A DNA stretch of 64,000 nucleotides from Microvirga sp052115485 (GCF_052115485.1 NZ_JBFRGU010000001.1:868001-932000); one strand, 5' to 3'. Positions 8,745-19,026 are shown, counted from the first letter of the stretch. The notes: a model not told the origin generated them from the sequence alone. Made by a program: numbers and translations.

Positions 8745-9644
8745 ATGCGAATCCTTGTGACCGGAACCGAGGGGCAAGTCGCTCGCGCCATGCGGGAGCG
8801 AGGGATTCTCCACGGGGTCGAGATCGTTCCGGTAGGGCGCCCCACGATCGATCTCGCCTCGCCCTCCGGTCTCGAAGATACGTTGATGGATCTTGGTGGT
8901 GACATCATCGTCAATGCTGCCGCCTACACTGCCGTCGATCAGGCCGAGACCGAGCCGGAGCTCGCGCAGGCCATCAATGGCATCGGCGCAGGTGCACTTG
9001 CGGGCGCAGCCGCCGCCATGAATATCCCCATCATCCAGATCTCGACCGACTACGTTTTCGACGGGACGAAGGAAAGCCCCTATCGCGAAGACGATCCGGT
9101 GAGCCCGCTCGGCGCTTATGGTCTTTCCAAGTTGATGGGCGAGGAAGCCGTCGCGGCAGAGACACCCAATCACGTCATCCTGCGAACGGCATGGGTCTAC
9201 AGCCCCTTCGGCAAGAACTTCGTGAAGACGATGCTGCGTCTCGCCGAGAGCCGCGATGAGGTTTCGGTGGTCGCCGACCAGCGCGGTGCGCCTACGAGCG
9301 CGCTCGACATCGCCGACGGCATCATCACGATCAGCCGCAATCTCGTAGCGCATCCCAAAGAGCGCGACATGCGTGGCATCTTTCATATGACCGGCGCCGG
9401 TACCGCCTCGTGGGCGCAATTCGCGGCAGCGATCTTCGAATGCTCTGCCTCCTTCGGAGGACCGACCGCGCGTGTGCGGCCCATAGGCACTCTGGATTAT
9501 CCAACACCTGCGAAACGGCCGGCCAACTCCGTTCTCGATTGCACCAAACTCGCATCGCTCCACGGCGTCGCCCTTCCCTCCTGGCGAATGTCCTTGGAAC
9601 CTTGCGTCAAACGTATTCTCGAAGAGGCTCAGAGAGCACCATGA
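8745..9644 (+). CDS. rfbD: dTDP-4-dehydrorhamnose reductase
   Basis: SDR-family reductase that completes dTDP-L-rhamnose. 299 aa from ATG 8745. The N-terminal MRILVTGTEGQVARAM is the RmlD nucleotide-binding loop (usually GxxGQxG). ISTDYVFDG and the YGLSK catalytic pair (Tyr125/Lys129) follow, then RTAWVYSPFGKNFVKTML, diagnostic of RmlD. Its stop overlaps the rfbA start (ATGA at 9641-9644), so the two are probably translationally coupled. Confidence 0.95.
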   Translation: MRILVTGTEGQVARAMRERGILHGVEIVPVGRPTIDLASPSGLEDTLMDLGGDIIVNAAAYTAVDQAETEPELAQAINGIGAGALAGAAAAMNIPIIQISTDYVFDGTKESPYREDDPVSPLGAYGLSKLMGEEAVAAETPNHVILRTAWVYSPFGKNFVKTMLRLAESRDEVSVVADQRGAPTSALDIADGIITISRNLVAHPKERDMRGIFHMTGAGTASWAQFAAAIFECSASFGGPTARVRPIGTLDYPTPAKRPANSVLDCTKLASLHGVALPSWRMSLEPCVKRILEEAQRAP

Positions 9645-10513
9645 AGGGCATCATCCTCGCCGGCGGCTCCGGCACGCGGCTGCACCCGATGACTTACGTC
9701 ACGTCGAAGCAGCTTCTGCCGATCTACGACAAGCCGATGATCTACTACCCGCTCACCACCCTCATGCTGGCGGGTGTGCGGGACATCCTCATCATCTCGA
9801 CGCCGGACGATCTGCCGAAGTTCAAGCAATTGCTCGGCACCGGCGAGCATTGGGGCCTGCGTCTCTCGTACGCCGAGCAGCCGAGGCCCGAGGGGCTCGC
9901 CCAGGCCTACATTATCGGCGCCGATTTCGTGAATGGCGAAAAATCGGTCCTGATCCTCGGCGACAACGTCTTCTTCGGTCACGGTCTGCCGGAAATCATG
10001 CGCTCCGCGCACCAACGGACAGAAGGCGCAACCGTCTTCGCCTATCACGTGACCGACCCCGAGCGTTACGGCGTTGTCGATTTCGATGGGCAGGGCACGG
10101 CCCTCTCTATCGAAGAAAAACCCAAGGTCCCAAAGTCGAACTGGGCGGTGACCGGGCTCTATTTTTATGACGAGCACGTCGTCGATATCGCTACCAAGCT
10201 GAAACCATCGGCCCGCGGCGAACTGGAAATTTCCGACGTGAACAAGGCCTATCTCGAGCGCGGCTTGCTTCATGTGGAGCGCATGGGGCGCGGTTTCGCC
10301 TGGCTCGATACCGGAACACCTGACAGTCTCGTGGAAGCGGCGGAATTCGTTCGAACTCTGGAAAAACGACAAGGATTTCGCATCGCCTGCCCGGAGGAGA
10401 TCGCCTACTCTCTCGGCTGGATCGACCGTGATCAATTGATCACGCTCGGGACGCGACTGGCGAAAAGCAGCTACGGGCAATACTTGCTGGGAATCGTGGA
10501 AAGCCGCGGGTAG
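9641..10513 (+). CDS. rfbA: Glucose-1-phosphate thymidylyltransferase
   Basis: First enzyme of the rhamnose pathway: makes dTDP-glucose from dTTP and glucose-1-phosphate and is the usual point of feedback by dTDP-rhamnose. ATG 9641 gives 290 aa. MKGIILAGGSGTRLHPMT is the nucleotidyltransferase signature, and SKQLLPIYDKPMIYYPL, LILGDNVFFG and the sugar-binding EEKPKVPKSNWAVTGLYFYD are all present. Last gene of the rfbBCDA operon. The frame upstream of 9641 is a shadow of rfbD. Confidence 0.95.
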   Translation: MKGIILAGGSGTRLHPMTYVTSKQLLPIYDKPMIYYPLTTLMLAGVRDILIISTPDDLPKFKQLLGTGEHWGLRLSYAEQPRPEGLAQAYIIGADFVNGEKSVLILGDNVFFGHGLPEIMRSAHQRTEGATVFAYHVTDPERYGVVDFDGQGTALSIEEKPKVPKSNWAVTGLYFYDEHVVDIATKLKPSARGELEISDVNKAYLERGLLHVERMGRGFAWLDTGTPDSLVEAAEFVRTLEKRQGFRIACPEEIAYSLGWIDRDQLITLGTRLAKSSYGQYLLGIVESRG

Positions 10514-10515
10514 AG

Positions 10516-10610
10516 CCCCTCGGCGAACCGGTGCCCCACTTCGCCGGATCATGCTTGGCTATCCGCATGATCCCCTCGGTGAACCGGTGCCCACTTCGCC
10601 GGATCATGCT
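10516..10610. repeat. Two direct repeats of about 40 bp, related to family A
   Basis: Two near-identical copies, 10516-10555 (40 bp) and 10572-10610 (39 bp, one C fewer and one C/T change), separated by 16 bp. Each contains CGAACCGGTGCC and CGCCGGATCATGCT, recalling the CCGG...GGATCATGC half of family A. A hairpin-like CCGGTT...AACCGG follows at 10611-10632. They lie between rfbA and metZ and may affect transcript ends there. Confidence 0.7.
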
Positions 10611-10666
10611 CCGGTTCCGCGAAAAACCGGTTGTTCTTTTTACAGAACGACGCTAAAGCAGAATTT

Positions 10667-11851
10667 ATGACCTCGTCCTCGCAATATCACCTTGAAACGC
10701 GTCTCGTTCACGACGGGATGCTCCGTACACCGTTCGGTGAAACCTCCGAAGCGTTGTTCCTGACGCAGGGCTTCATCTACGAGACGGCGGAAAGTGCCGA
10801 GTCTCGTTTCAAGAACGAGGAACCCGGCTTCAGCTATACGCGCTACTCGAACCCGACCATCGCCATGTTCGAGGACCGCATGGCCTCATTCGAGGGGGCA
10901 GAAGCGGCCCGCGCGACAGCCACCGGCATGGCCGCCGTGACGGCTGCCATGGTAAGCCAGGTCAAGGCAGGCGATCACATCGTTGCCGCCCGTGCCCTCT
11001 TCGGCTCCTGCCGCTGGGTGGTCGAGGATTTTCTGCCCCAGTTCGGCGTCACGTGCACGCTGGTCGATGGAACCAAGATCGAGGAATGGCGCAAAGCCGT
11101 CCGCCCTGAGACGAAAGCATTCCTTCTGGAATCGCCCTCCAATCCAAGTCTTGAAATCATCGACATCGCGGCCGTTGCCAGGGTAGCGCACGAAGCCGGC
11201 GCGACGCTGACCGTCGACAATGTGTTTTCAACGCCGCTCTGGCAAAAACCTCTGGAACTCGGCGCGGATTGCGTCGTCTATTCGGCGACCAAACATATCG
11301 ACGGCCAGGGACGATGTCTCGGCGGTGTGATCCTCTCATCGACGAAGTTCATCGAAGAGGTCGTCCAGCCCTTCCTGCGGATGACCGGCCCGTCCATCTC
11401 TCCCTTCAACGCCTGGGTTCTTTTGAAGGGTCTCGAAACCCTCCCCTTGCGCGTCGAACGCCAGACCGACAATGCGGGTTTTCTCGCCGATGCGCTGAGC
11501 GCGCATCCGAAGCTCAATCGTCTGATCTATCCCGGTCGCCCCGATCATCCGCAGGCCGAGATCATCGCACGCCAGATGCGTGGCGGCTCGACCATGATTG
11601 CGCTCGACGTGAAAGGCGGCAAGGAGGGAGCGTTCCGCTTCATGAACGCTCTCAAGCTGATCCGGATTTCAAACAATCTCGGCGATGCCAAGAGCCTCGT
11701 GACTCATCCCTCCACAACCACGCACCAGCGTTTCTCGCCGGAACTCCGCGCGGAAATGGGCATACCCGATGGGCTCGTGCGCTTGTCGGTCGGCCTCGAA
11801 CATCGGGAAGACTTGCAGCGCGACATCGAGACTGCACTGGTGAAAGTCTGA
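10667..11851 (+). CDS. metZ: O-succinylhomoserine sulfhydrylase
   Basis: Cys/Met-metabolism PLP enzyme that makes homocysteine directly from an O-acylhomoserine and sulfide. I chose ATG 10667 (394 aa); no good ribosome site precedes it and a start at 10631 is less likely because it reads into repeat sequence. FSYTRYSNPT and ATATGMAAVTAAM are the phosphate-binding blocks, LESPSNP and VDNVFSTP follow, and the PLP lysine is in SATKHIDGQGR at about K209. The family includes metB/metC/metY paralogues, but the sequence and length match MetZ. I see no SAM-II riboswitch upstream. Confidence 0.9.
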   Translation: MTSSSQYHLETRLVHDGMLRTPFGETSEALFLTQGFIYETAESAESRFKNEEPGFSYTRYSNPTIAMFEDRMASFEGAEAARATATGMAAVTAAMVSQVKAGDHIVAARALFGSCRWVVEDFLPQFGVTCTLVDGTKIEEWRKAVRPETKAFLLESPSNPSLEIIDIAAVARVAHEAGATLTVDNVFSTPLWQKPLELGADCVVYSATKHIDGQGRCLGGVILSSTKFIEEVVQPFLRMTGPSISPFNAWVLLKGLETLPLRVERQTDNAGFLADALSAHPKLNRLIYPGRPDHPQAEIIARQMRGGSTMIALDVKGGKEGAFRFMNALKLIRISNNLGDAKSLVTHPSTTTHQRFSPELRAEMGIPDGLVRLSVGLEHREDLQRDIETALVKV

Positions 11852-12066
11852 CGCCTGCATCACCGGCCCACAGATCGCAGCTCGGTCGAGACGCCTTCGC
11901 AGCGGATTCGCGCTGCGTCGATTTCCACGTGATCTCGTATCCAAGAAATTGCCGAAATCCAAACGGTCGCAACGCGGCGTATGAAGGTTCGGCAACGGCT
12001 TGCAACCAAGAAATCGCAAATGTAAAAGTGCCTGCAATTCAGGCGTTGCTATCTTGGTAAAAAATA

Positions 12067-12762
12067 ATGAACCAATCTGAATTTGATCAGTTCGCCGACG
12101 AATACTACGAGCAGCACAAGACCAATATTGCCATTACGGGCGAGTCCCCGGAATTTTTCGCCGAGTACAAGATCCGCGAATTGAAGAACATCGCCCACGC
12201 GCGTGGCATTTCAGTGGAGCGCATTTTTGATTTCGGCTCGGGGATCGGCAATTCGGTGCCACATTTCCGGTCCCACTTCTCGGAAGGCGAAGTAACCTGC
12301 GCAGACGTATCGACCCGTAGCCTGGAGCTCAGCCGGAAGCGCTTTCCAGGACCTGAGAAATATCTCGAGATCCCCAGCGACCGTATTCCTGCCGCCGAGA
12401 ACAGCTTCGACGCCACGTTTTCCGCCTGTGTGTTCCACCATATTCCTCACGAGGAGCATGTCGGATGGTTGCGGGAATTGCACCGGATCACCAGAAAAGG
12501 CGGGCTGATCACCATATTCGAGCACAACACACTCAACCCGCTCACGGTACGTGCGGTCAATACCTGCCCGTTCGACATTAACGCCAAGCTCATTCACGCA
12601 TCGCACTTCAGTCGTCGCTTACGTGATGCCGGCTGGAGCGACGTCCAGGTTCGGTACCACATCTTCTTCCCAAGCCCGCTCGCCAAGCTGCGCCCGCTCG
12701 AGCAGTACCTCGCCTGGCTGCCTCTTGGCGCCCAATATTCGGTGTCGGCTCAAAAATCATGA
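12067..12762 (+). CDS. Class I SAM-dependent methyltransferase
   Basis: 231-residue cytosolic methyltransferase of unknown substrate. The SAM-binding motif I is IFDFGSGIGNSVPHF at about residues 57-71; CADVSTRSLELS is motif II with the ribose-binding acidic residue; FSACVFHHIPHEE is the post-IV region; and KGGLITIFEHNTLNPLT follows. It is convergent with a glycosyltransferase and follows a 215-bp gap with a small palindromic motif (GCCTG/CAGGC) about 25 bp upstream. The neighbourhood (rfb genes, glycosyltransferase) hints at a sugar or lipid-linked substrate, which is inference only. Confidence 0.8.
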   Translation: MNQSEFDQFADEYYEQHKTNIAITGESPEFFAEYKIRELKNIAHARGISVERIFDFGSGIGNSVPHFRSHFSEGEVTCADVSTRSLELSRKRFPGPEKYLEIPSDRIPAAENSFDATFSACVFHHIPHEEHVGWLRELHRITRKGGLITIFEHNTLNPLTVRAVNTCPFDINAKLIHASHFSRRLRDAGWSDVQVRYHIFFPSPLAKLRPLEQYLAWLPLGAQYSVSAQKS

Positions 12763-12787
12763 GATCGTCGCTTCGATAGAAGCGGAG

Positions 12788-13825
12788 TCAGGCCGAATGA
12801 CCCGCTCTGGAACTTTGATCCCGATGAACAGCCTTGATGACGAAGAGAGGGCGCCCCTTCACCTGTGTGAAGATGCGGCTGATGTATTCGCCAATCACAC
12901 CGAGGCAGAAGAGTTGCACCGACGAAAAGGCTAAGACGACGACCATCAAACTCGCCCAACCGGGAGATGTGTCGTTGAGAAGGTAAGCGAAGAACGACCA
13001 TCCGATCATAAGGACGGCGAGCAACGCCGCGACGAGGGCAAGAGAATAGACGAAACGCAGCGGTGCGACGGCAAAAGCCGTCATGGCATCGGACGCAAGC
13101 AGAAGCATCTTGCCGAACGGATACTTAGTCTCGCCAGCGAATCGCGCGTGACGATCATAAAGCATCGGAACCTGATCGAACCCGATCCAAGCGACCATCC
13201 CACGAATGAAACGGTGGCTCTCCGGCATGGAATTGAGGATATCAACCACCTGCCGGCTCATCAGCCTGAAATCGCCGGTATCGTGTGGAATGGGGAATGC
13301 GGCGATGCGCGAGAGCGCACGGTAGAACAGCTTCGCCGTCGCAAGTTTGAACCAGCTCTCGCCTTCACGAGCGCGGCGCTGTCCATAGACCACGTCGGCG
13401 CCTGCATCCATGACCTTCATCATTTCGCCAAGCAATTCGGGCGGGTCCTGCAGATCGGCATCGATCACGAAAACGCGCTCGCCCAAAGCCACGCTCAGTC
13501 CCGCCGACAGAGCCAATTGATGACCATGATTACGCGCCAAATCGACGATAACGATACGGGGATCGCTCTTCTTCAGGTCGAGGAGAATGCCGGCGGTACG
13601 ATCGGCTGAACCGTCGTTGACGAAAACAAGCTCGTAGTCGACGGCGAGCCCCTGACACACGGCTGTCAGGCGCTCATGGCAAGCGCGAATGCATTCCTCT
13701 TCATTGTAGCAGGGAACGACTACGCTCAGGCCGGGGCGCGACGCAAATGCCTGCGCTGGCGTCAGCTTCTTCTCATGACCGCCATGCATATGACCCATCC
13801 CGCCCCCGGTCTTCGGCTGTCCCAT
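12788..13825 (-). CDS. GT2-family glycosyltransferase with C-terminal membrane helices (DPM1/GtrB/ArnC-like)
   Basis: Probably transfers a sugar from a nucleotide sugar to polyprenyl phosphate at the inner membrane. I chose ATG 13825 because GGAAGG lies five bases upstream; a GTG two codons earlier lacks spacing. GLSVVVPCYNEEE opens the GT-A domain, VFVNDGSAD and VIDADLQDPPEL (the metal-binding Asp motif) follow, and HDTGDFRLMSRQVVD is typical of this subgroup. Two C-terminal helices lie near residues 240-310. Oddity: the N-terminal tail before the GT domain contains a His/Gly/Met-rich GGGMGHMHGGHEKK that is not part of the fold. Confidence 0.85.
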   Translation of the reverse strand: MGQPKTGGGMGHMHGGHEKKLTPAQAFASRPGLSVVVPCYNEEECIRACHERLTAVCQGLAVDYELVFVNDGSADRTAGILLDLKKSDPRIVIVDLARNHGHQLALSAGLSVALGERVFVIDADLQDPPELLGEMMKVMDAGADVVYGQRRAREGESWFKLATAKLFYRALSRIAAFPIPHDTGDFRLMSRQVVDILNSMPESHRFIRGMVAWIGFDQVPMLYDRHARFAGETKYPFGKMLLLASDAMTAFAVAPLRFVYSLALVAALLAVLMIGWSFFAYLLNDTSPGWASLMVVVLAFSSVQLFCLGVIGEYISRIFTQVKGRPLFVIKAVHRDQSSRAGHSA

Positions 13826-14005
13826 AGCCACCTTCCGCAGGCAGCTTCTGGCACGGTCCGCTTTCAGAATGAAATTATGTTATCATGTCGCAACAAGCAA
13901 AAGAATGTGTTGCTAAAAAAGACGCTTAAGATTTTGCAGTGTCAGGCTGGTTGGTATGCTGCGCTGGACGTGGCTTATCAAAAGCTCCTCGCCCCACAGT
14001 AATGT

Positions 14006-14081
14006 TGGCGCTCCCTAGGGGAATCGAACCCCTGTTTTCGCCGTGAGAGGGCGACGTCCTAGACCGCTAGACGAAGGGAGC
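14006..14081 (-). tRNA. tRNA-Glu (anticodon CTC)
   Basis: On the reverse strand the 76-nt cloverleaf reads acceptor GCTCCCT/AGGGAGC, a D-arm with GTCTAGCGGTCTAGGAC, an anticodon stem TCGCC/GGCGA around loop CTCTCAC (anticodon CTC, decoding GAG), T-loop GGTTCGATTCC, discriminator G and an encoded CCA. All four stems pair. Confidence 0.96.
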
Positions 14082-14177
14082 TAGCAACTGGAAGGTCGCT
14101 CGTATAACGAGCTTGTCTGGCGCCTTCAAGGGCTTTGCGAAAAAAAGCGACGCGAACGAGCAAAAAAGAGGTTTTCG

Positions 14178-15197
14178 TTGACCGACGAGACACGGCGAGA
14201 ATGGACGATCGAAGAACACGCGGCCCCGGAGCGGCTGGATCGCGTGCTTGCGGCCGCGTGGAGCGACCTGTCGCGCAGCCGCTTGCAGGCGCTGATCCGC
14301 GAGGGACACGCTGTGATCGACAGTCAGATCGTGCTCGACCCCAGCCGGAAAGTCGCGGGCGGGGTGACAATCGCTCTTTCGGTTCCTCCAGCCGTGCCGG
14401 CCGAGCCTGTTGCCCAGGCAATGGACCTTCATGTGGTTTACGAGGATGACGATTTGATCGTCATCGACAAGCCTGCCGGGCTCGTCGTCCATCCGGCCGC
14501 GGGGCATGAATCGGGCACGTTGGTCAATGCGCTCATTGCCCATTGCGGGGACAGCCTGTCCGGGATCGGCGGCGTGAAACGCCCCGGCATCGTTCACCGA
14601 CTGGACAAGGACACGTCCGGCCTTCTCGTCATTGCGAAGAACGACAAGGCGCATCAAGGCCTCGCAGAGCAATTTGCCGATCATGGTCGTTCGGGGCCCC
14701 TCGAGCGCGCCTATCTGGCGCTGGTCTGGGGCACGCCCGACCGCCAGCATGGCACCGTCGAGGCCGCGCTGGCGCGCAGCACTCATAATCGCGAGAAGAT
14801 GGCGGTGGTCTCTGAAGAGCGTGGGCGCTACGCGATCACGCATTATCGGATCGAGGAGTCACTTCCTGCCGGCTCCCCGCTCGCCACCCTCGTCCGATGC
14901 GAGTTGGAGACGGGAAGAACCCATCAGATCCGTGTGCATATGGCGCATATCGGCCATCCCTTGCTTGGTGACCGCGTCTACGGATCTGGTTTCAAGACCA
15001 AGGCGAACCGCCTGTCGGAAGCTCAGCAGAGCGCGCTCACGGCACTAGGGCGTCAGGCCCTGCATGCCACGGTTCTCGGCTTCGAACACCCGAGAACAGG
15101 GGAGTTTCTGCAATTCGAGAGCCCCCTCCCCGCCGATATGGTGGCTCTTCTCGCCGCCTTGAGGGAACCGATTTTAGGCGGCACTGCGCCGCATTAG
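14178..15197 (+). CDS. rluD: RluA-family 23S rRNA pseudouridine synthase (RluD-like)
   Basis: Isomerises uridines of large-subunit rRNA. The start is TTG 14178, seven bases after AAGAGG, giving 339 aa. An S4 RNA-binding domain (ERLDRVLAAAW...RSRLQALIREG) occupies residues 17-80. The synthase domain begins at VVYEDDDLIVIDKPAGLVVH, and the catalytic Asp is in GIVHRLDKDTSGLLV. ETGRTHQIRVHMAHIGHPLLGD is the second family block. RluC and RluD are hard to tell apart by eye, so the symbol is provisional. It sits directly upstream of rpoH, a common alphaproteobacterial order. Confidence 0.88.
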   Translation: MTDETRREWTIEEHAAPERLDRVLAAAWSDLSRSRLQALIREGHAVIDSQIVLDPSRKVAGGVTIALSVPPAVPAEPVAQAMDLHVVYEDDDLIVIDKPAGLVVHPAAGHESGTLVNALIAHCGDSLSGIGGVKRPGIVHRLDKDTSGLLVIAKNDKAHQGLAEQFADHGRSGPLERAYLALVWGTPDRQHGTVEAALARSTHNREKMAVVSEERGRYAITHYRIEESLPAGSPLATLVRCELETGRTHQIRVHMAHIGHPLLGDRVYGSGFKTKANRLSEAQQSALTALGRQALHATVLGFEHPRTGEFLQFESPLPADMVALLAALREPILGGTAPH

Positions 15198-15374
15198 AGA
15201 ACGCGAACGGCACATAACCATGCCAAACGCGTTGTTCCGGTTCACATGAGATTGCGTGGCGATGCCTCTATTCGGTCAAGGTCTCCATGCTTATATTGGG
15301 GGATCGACGGTCGGCCATGAGGAGGCCGTCTCTCGGCTTGCCTCGTCAGAGGGAGCCAAAGGAGGATATGGAAT

Positions 15375-16256
15375 ATGGCTGCAGCGCTTCCCGTTCTTGC
15401 CAATGAAGGGGGCCTTTCGCGCTATCTCGACGAAATTCGCCGCTTCCCCATGCTCGAACCGCATGAGGAATACATGCTCGCCAAAAGCTGGCGTGAGCAT
15501 GGCGACCGCGAGGCCGCGCACAAGCTCGTGACATCCCATCTGCGTCTCGTCGCGAAGATCGCGATGGGTTATCGCGGCTATGGTCTCCCTATCGGCGAAG
15601 TGGTCTCGGAGGGAAATGTCGGCCTGATGCAGGCCGTCAAACGCTTCGAGCCCGAGAAAGGCTTCCGCCTTGCCACTTATGCGATGTGGTGGATCAAGGC
15701 CGCGATTCAAGAGTACATTCTGCGCTCATGGTCGCTCGTGAAGATGGGCACCACCGCGAACCAGAAGAAGCTCTTCTTCAATCTCCGTAAGGCCAAGAGC
15801 CGGATCTCGGCTCTGGACGAGGGAGATCTGCGTCCCGATCAGGTCAAACAGATCGCAACCCAGCTCGGCGTGAACGAACAGGACGTGGTTGAGATGAACC
15901 GTCGCCTCGGCGGCGACACCTCCCTCAACGCCCCTCTTCGCGAGGAAGGCGAAGGCGAATGGCAGGATTGGCTCGTCGATGACAGCGTCAGCCAGGAGCA
16001 GTTGCTTGTGGCGGAAGAGGAAGGCCAGAACCGCCTCTCGGCGTTGCGCAACGCTCTTTCCGTGCTCAATCCGCGCGAGCGACGCATCTTCGAGGCGCGC
16101 CGCCTCTCGGACGATCCGATGACACTGGAAGACCTCTCGACCGAGTTCGGTGTGTCGCGCGAGCGTGTCCGCCAGATCGAAGTGCGCGCCTTCGAAAAGG
16201 TGCAGGAAGCCGTCAAGAAAAACCTCGCCCAGATCGAGCATCCGGCCGAGGCTTAA
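15375..16256 (+). CDS. rpoH: RNA polymerase sigma-32 factor RpoH
   Basis: Heat-shock sigma factor, 293 aa. A consensus AGGAGG lies nine bases before ATG 15375. Region 2 contains LVTSHLRLVAKIAMGYRGYG and the -10-recognition segment FRLATYAMWWIKAAIQEYIL; the RpoH-specific box QKKLFFNLRKAK (about residues 131-142) separates it from other group-2 sigmas; region 4.2 is FGVSRERVRQIEVRAFEKVQ. It ends with a strong terminator at 16391-16419. Many Hyphomicrobiales carry two rpoH paralogues; I cannot tell which this is. Confidence 0.95.
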   Translation: MAAALPVLANEGGLSRYLDEIRRFPMLEPHEEYMLAKSWREHGDREAAHKLVTSHLRLVAKIAMGYRGYGLPIGEVVSEGNVGLMQAVKRFEPEKGFRLATYAMWWIKAAIQEYILRSWSLVKMGTTANQKKLFFNLRKAKSRISALDEGDLRPDQVKQIATQLGVNEQDVVEMNRRLGGDTSLNAPLREEGEGEWQDWLVDDSVSQEQLLVAEEEGQNRLSALRNALSVLNPRERRIFEARRLSDDPMTLEDLSTEFGVSRERVRQIEVRAFEKVQEAVKKNLAQIEHPAEA

Positions 16257-16284
16257 TTTTCAACGAGAGATCAGACGAGATCGG

Positions 16285-16387
16285 CTAGAGTTTGATCGTT
16301 TCAGATTGAAACAGGATCAAACTCTAGATTCGTTTGATGCCGCATGATCCGGGCGCACAACCGGCTTCCACTTGTTCTGATCATGCT
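16285..16387. repeat. Dispersed palindromic repeat, family A copy 2
   Basis: About 103 bp between rpoH and its terminator. The first 43 bp form an internal palindrome with CTAGAGTTTGATC and GATCAAACTCTAG arms (16285-16327). The rest is the reverse of the family A core (GGATCATGC side, CCACTTGTTCTGATCATGCT). Same orientation as copy 3 at 45668. Confidence 0.75.
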
Positions 16388-16390
16388 ATG

Positions 16391-16419
16391 AGCCGCGGCA
16401 TCGACCGCGGCTTTTTTTA
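16391..16419 (+). terminator. Rho-independent terminator of rpoH
   Basis: Perfect 8-bp stem AGCCGCGG/CCGCGGCT with a 6-nt loop followed by seven Ts. The T-run overlaps the stop of the convergent gene at 16417. Confidence 0.9.
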
Positions 16420-17571
16420 TTGCCACTGGCGGAAGGCGTTGTTGATCACCTGCTCACCCGAAGCACCCTTCTCGAAGCTCAGGATCGCGCGCTGACCGGA
16501 GGCCATGCGCACAGGCAGATCAACCCAGTTCCGATGAATGAACATCTCCACATTGCGCTCGATATCGCCCGAGAGATTCGACAGCCCGAGGAGGAAGATG
16601 TTTTCACGCACGGGCACCGGCAGTCCGGCGAGTGGCGTGCCGCGCGCGGCTTCCTCGCTCTTGAACTGCAACAAGCCCACATCGCGGATGACCCGGCCGG
16701 CATCGCCCGCTCGCGTCGTAAAAAGAAGCTCGACCGTATGCGACGCCGGAAGCGTAGCATCGGTATTGCGACGGATGGTCATGTTCAGATTGAGGCCCGC
16801 ATCGGGAATCTCGATCGCCGCGCGCACCGCCGTCTCAAGTGGCTGGCCCTGCCCGCCGCTAACATTCTCCAGCCGCCAGACGACCTTGCCGACCAGAGCC
16901 TTGGGCGTCTGCGGGTTGGAAGGGTCTTCCTCGTAGAAGACCGCGCGCTGGGCAACACCCAGATCGGGCTTCGTGGGATTGGCTTGAACCTGGGCCGGCG
17001 CGGACTGGCCGCCGACGCGTTCGTTGAACTTGCTTGCATCCTGGGCGGTGCGCTGGGCTGGCGCTTCCGCGACCGGATTCTGTACCGGTAGGCTCTCAGG
17101 CGTGTCACGGAGGAACCAGGCCACGACGGCGATGGCCGCGATGACCACGGCGAGGACCGAGCCAAGAAGGATGGTGCGACCGCGTCCGCCGGAACCGGCC
17201 ATAGCCGAGCGACTATCGACACGCGGACGCGCAACGACCGCAGGCTCCTCCGGAGGAACGGACGGCTCGCTTCCCTCGTCGTCAAAAGTGTCGCGCGGCG
17301 AAAAGACTTCCTTCGCGAAGTCCTCTAGACCAGGGAGATCGGATTCAGGAGCCGGTGGCGGCGAGGCATAGGATGCCTCTATCCGCGTGATCGCCTCGTC
17401 CAGGGAAACGCCTTCGGCCGCGATATCCGCCTCCGAGAGAGGCGGATCCAGAGTCCGCAATTGACCTAAAAGAGCCGTACGCGCGCGCTCATAGACGGCG
17501 CGGCGCATTTGTGGCGAACGGTCGGACAGGCCTTCGACGGCACGGGCAATAAGTGGGTAATAATCAGCCAT
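16417..17571 (-). CDS. Hypothetical single-pass membrane protein downstream of purA
   Basis: 384 aa from ATG 17571 (MADYYPLIARAVEGL). A soluble N-terminal region of about 130 residues, with an acidic/proline-rich linker, precedes a single membrane helix (ILLGSVLAVVIAAIAVVAWFL, about residues 133-153). After another low-complexity linker, a C-terminal domain of about 180 residues (KALVGKVVWRLENVSGG to the end) is predicted to be beta-rich. By topology most of it would be periplasmic. It starts 32 bp after the purA stop, so probably shares the transcript. I recognise it as a type common in Hyphomicrobiales beside purA but know no function. Confidence 0.75.
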   Translation of the reverse strand: MADYYPLIARAVEGLSDRSPQMRRAVYERARTALLGQLRTLDPPLSEADIAAEGVSLDEAITRIEASYASPPPAPESDLPGLEDFAKEVFSPRDTFDDEGSEPSVPPEEPAVVARPRVDSRSAMAGSGGRGRTILLGSVLAVVIAAIAVVAWFLRDTPESLPVQNPVAEAPAQRTAQDASKFNERVGGQSAPAQVQANPTKPDLGVAQRAVFYEEDPSNPQTPKALVGKVVWRLENVSGGQGQPLETAVRAAIEIPDAGLNLNMTIRRNTDATLPASHTVELLFTTRAGDAGRVIRDVGLLQFKSEEAARGTPLAGLPVPVRENIFLLGLSNLSGDIERNVEMFIHRNWVDLPVRMASGQRAILSFEKGASGEQVINNAFRQWQ

Positions 17572-17603
17572 TGCTCTTGGGATGGCCCGCCGAGGCGTCG
17601 CCG

Positions 17604-18896
<1,293 letters not shown>

Positions 18897-18912
18897 CGCT
18901 CAAGCCTCACAT

Positions 18913-18940
18913 AAAAAAACCCCGGCGCAAGGCCAGGGTT
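18913..18940 (-). terminator. Rho-independent terminator downstream of ltrA
   Basis: On the reverse strand a 9-bp stem AACCCTGGC/GCCGGGGTT (one T-G pair) with a 5-nt loop is followed by a T-run. It sits between ltrA and purA, so it should end the ltrA transcript. Confidence 0.8.
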
Positions 18941-19026
18941 GGGTTGAAAAACCTTGCAAAGTCTCTTGATGGATCGAGCGCGTGAGGTCAAGGCGAAATG
19001 GAAGCATCAAGACATCCGGATGCAGC

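Noticed and set aside
10611..10666. Possible SAM-II riboswitch ahead of metZ
   Set aside because: The only similarity is a short GCTAAAG; the conserved pseudoknot core of SAM-II is not present.
10516..14081. Genomic island integrated at tRNA-Glu
   Set aside because: No integrase and no second copy of the tRNA 3' end were found, and metZ is a core gene.
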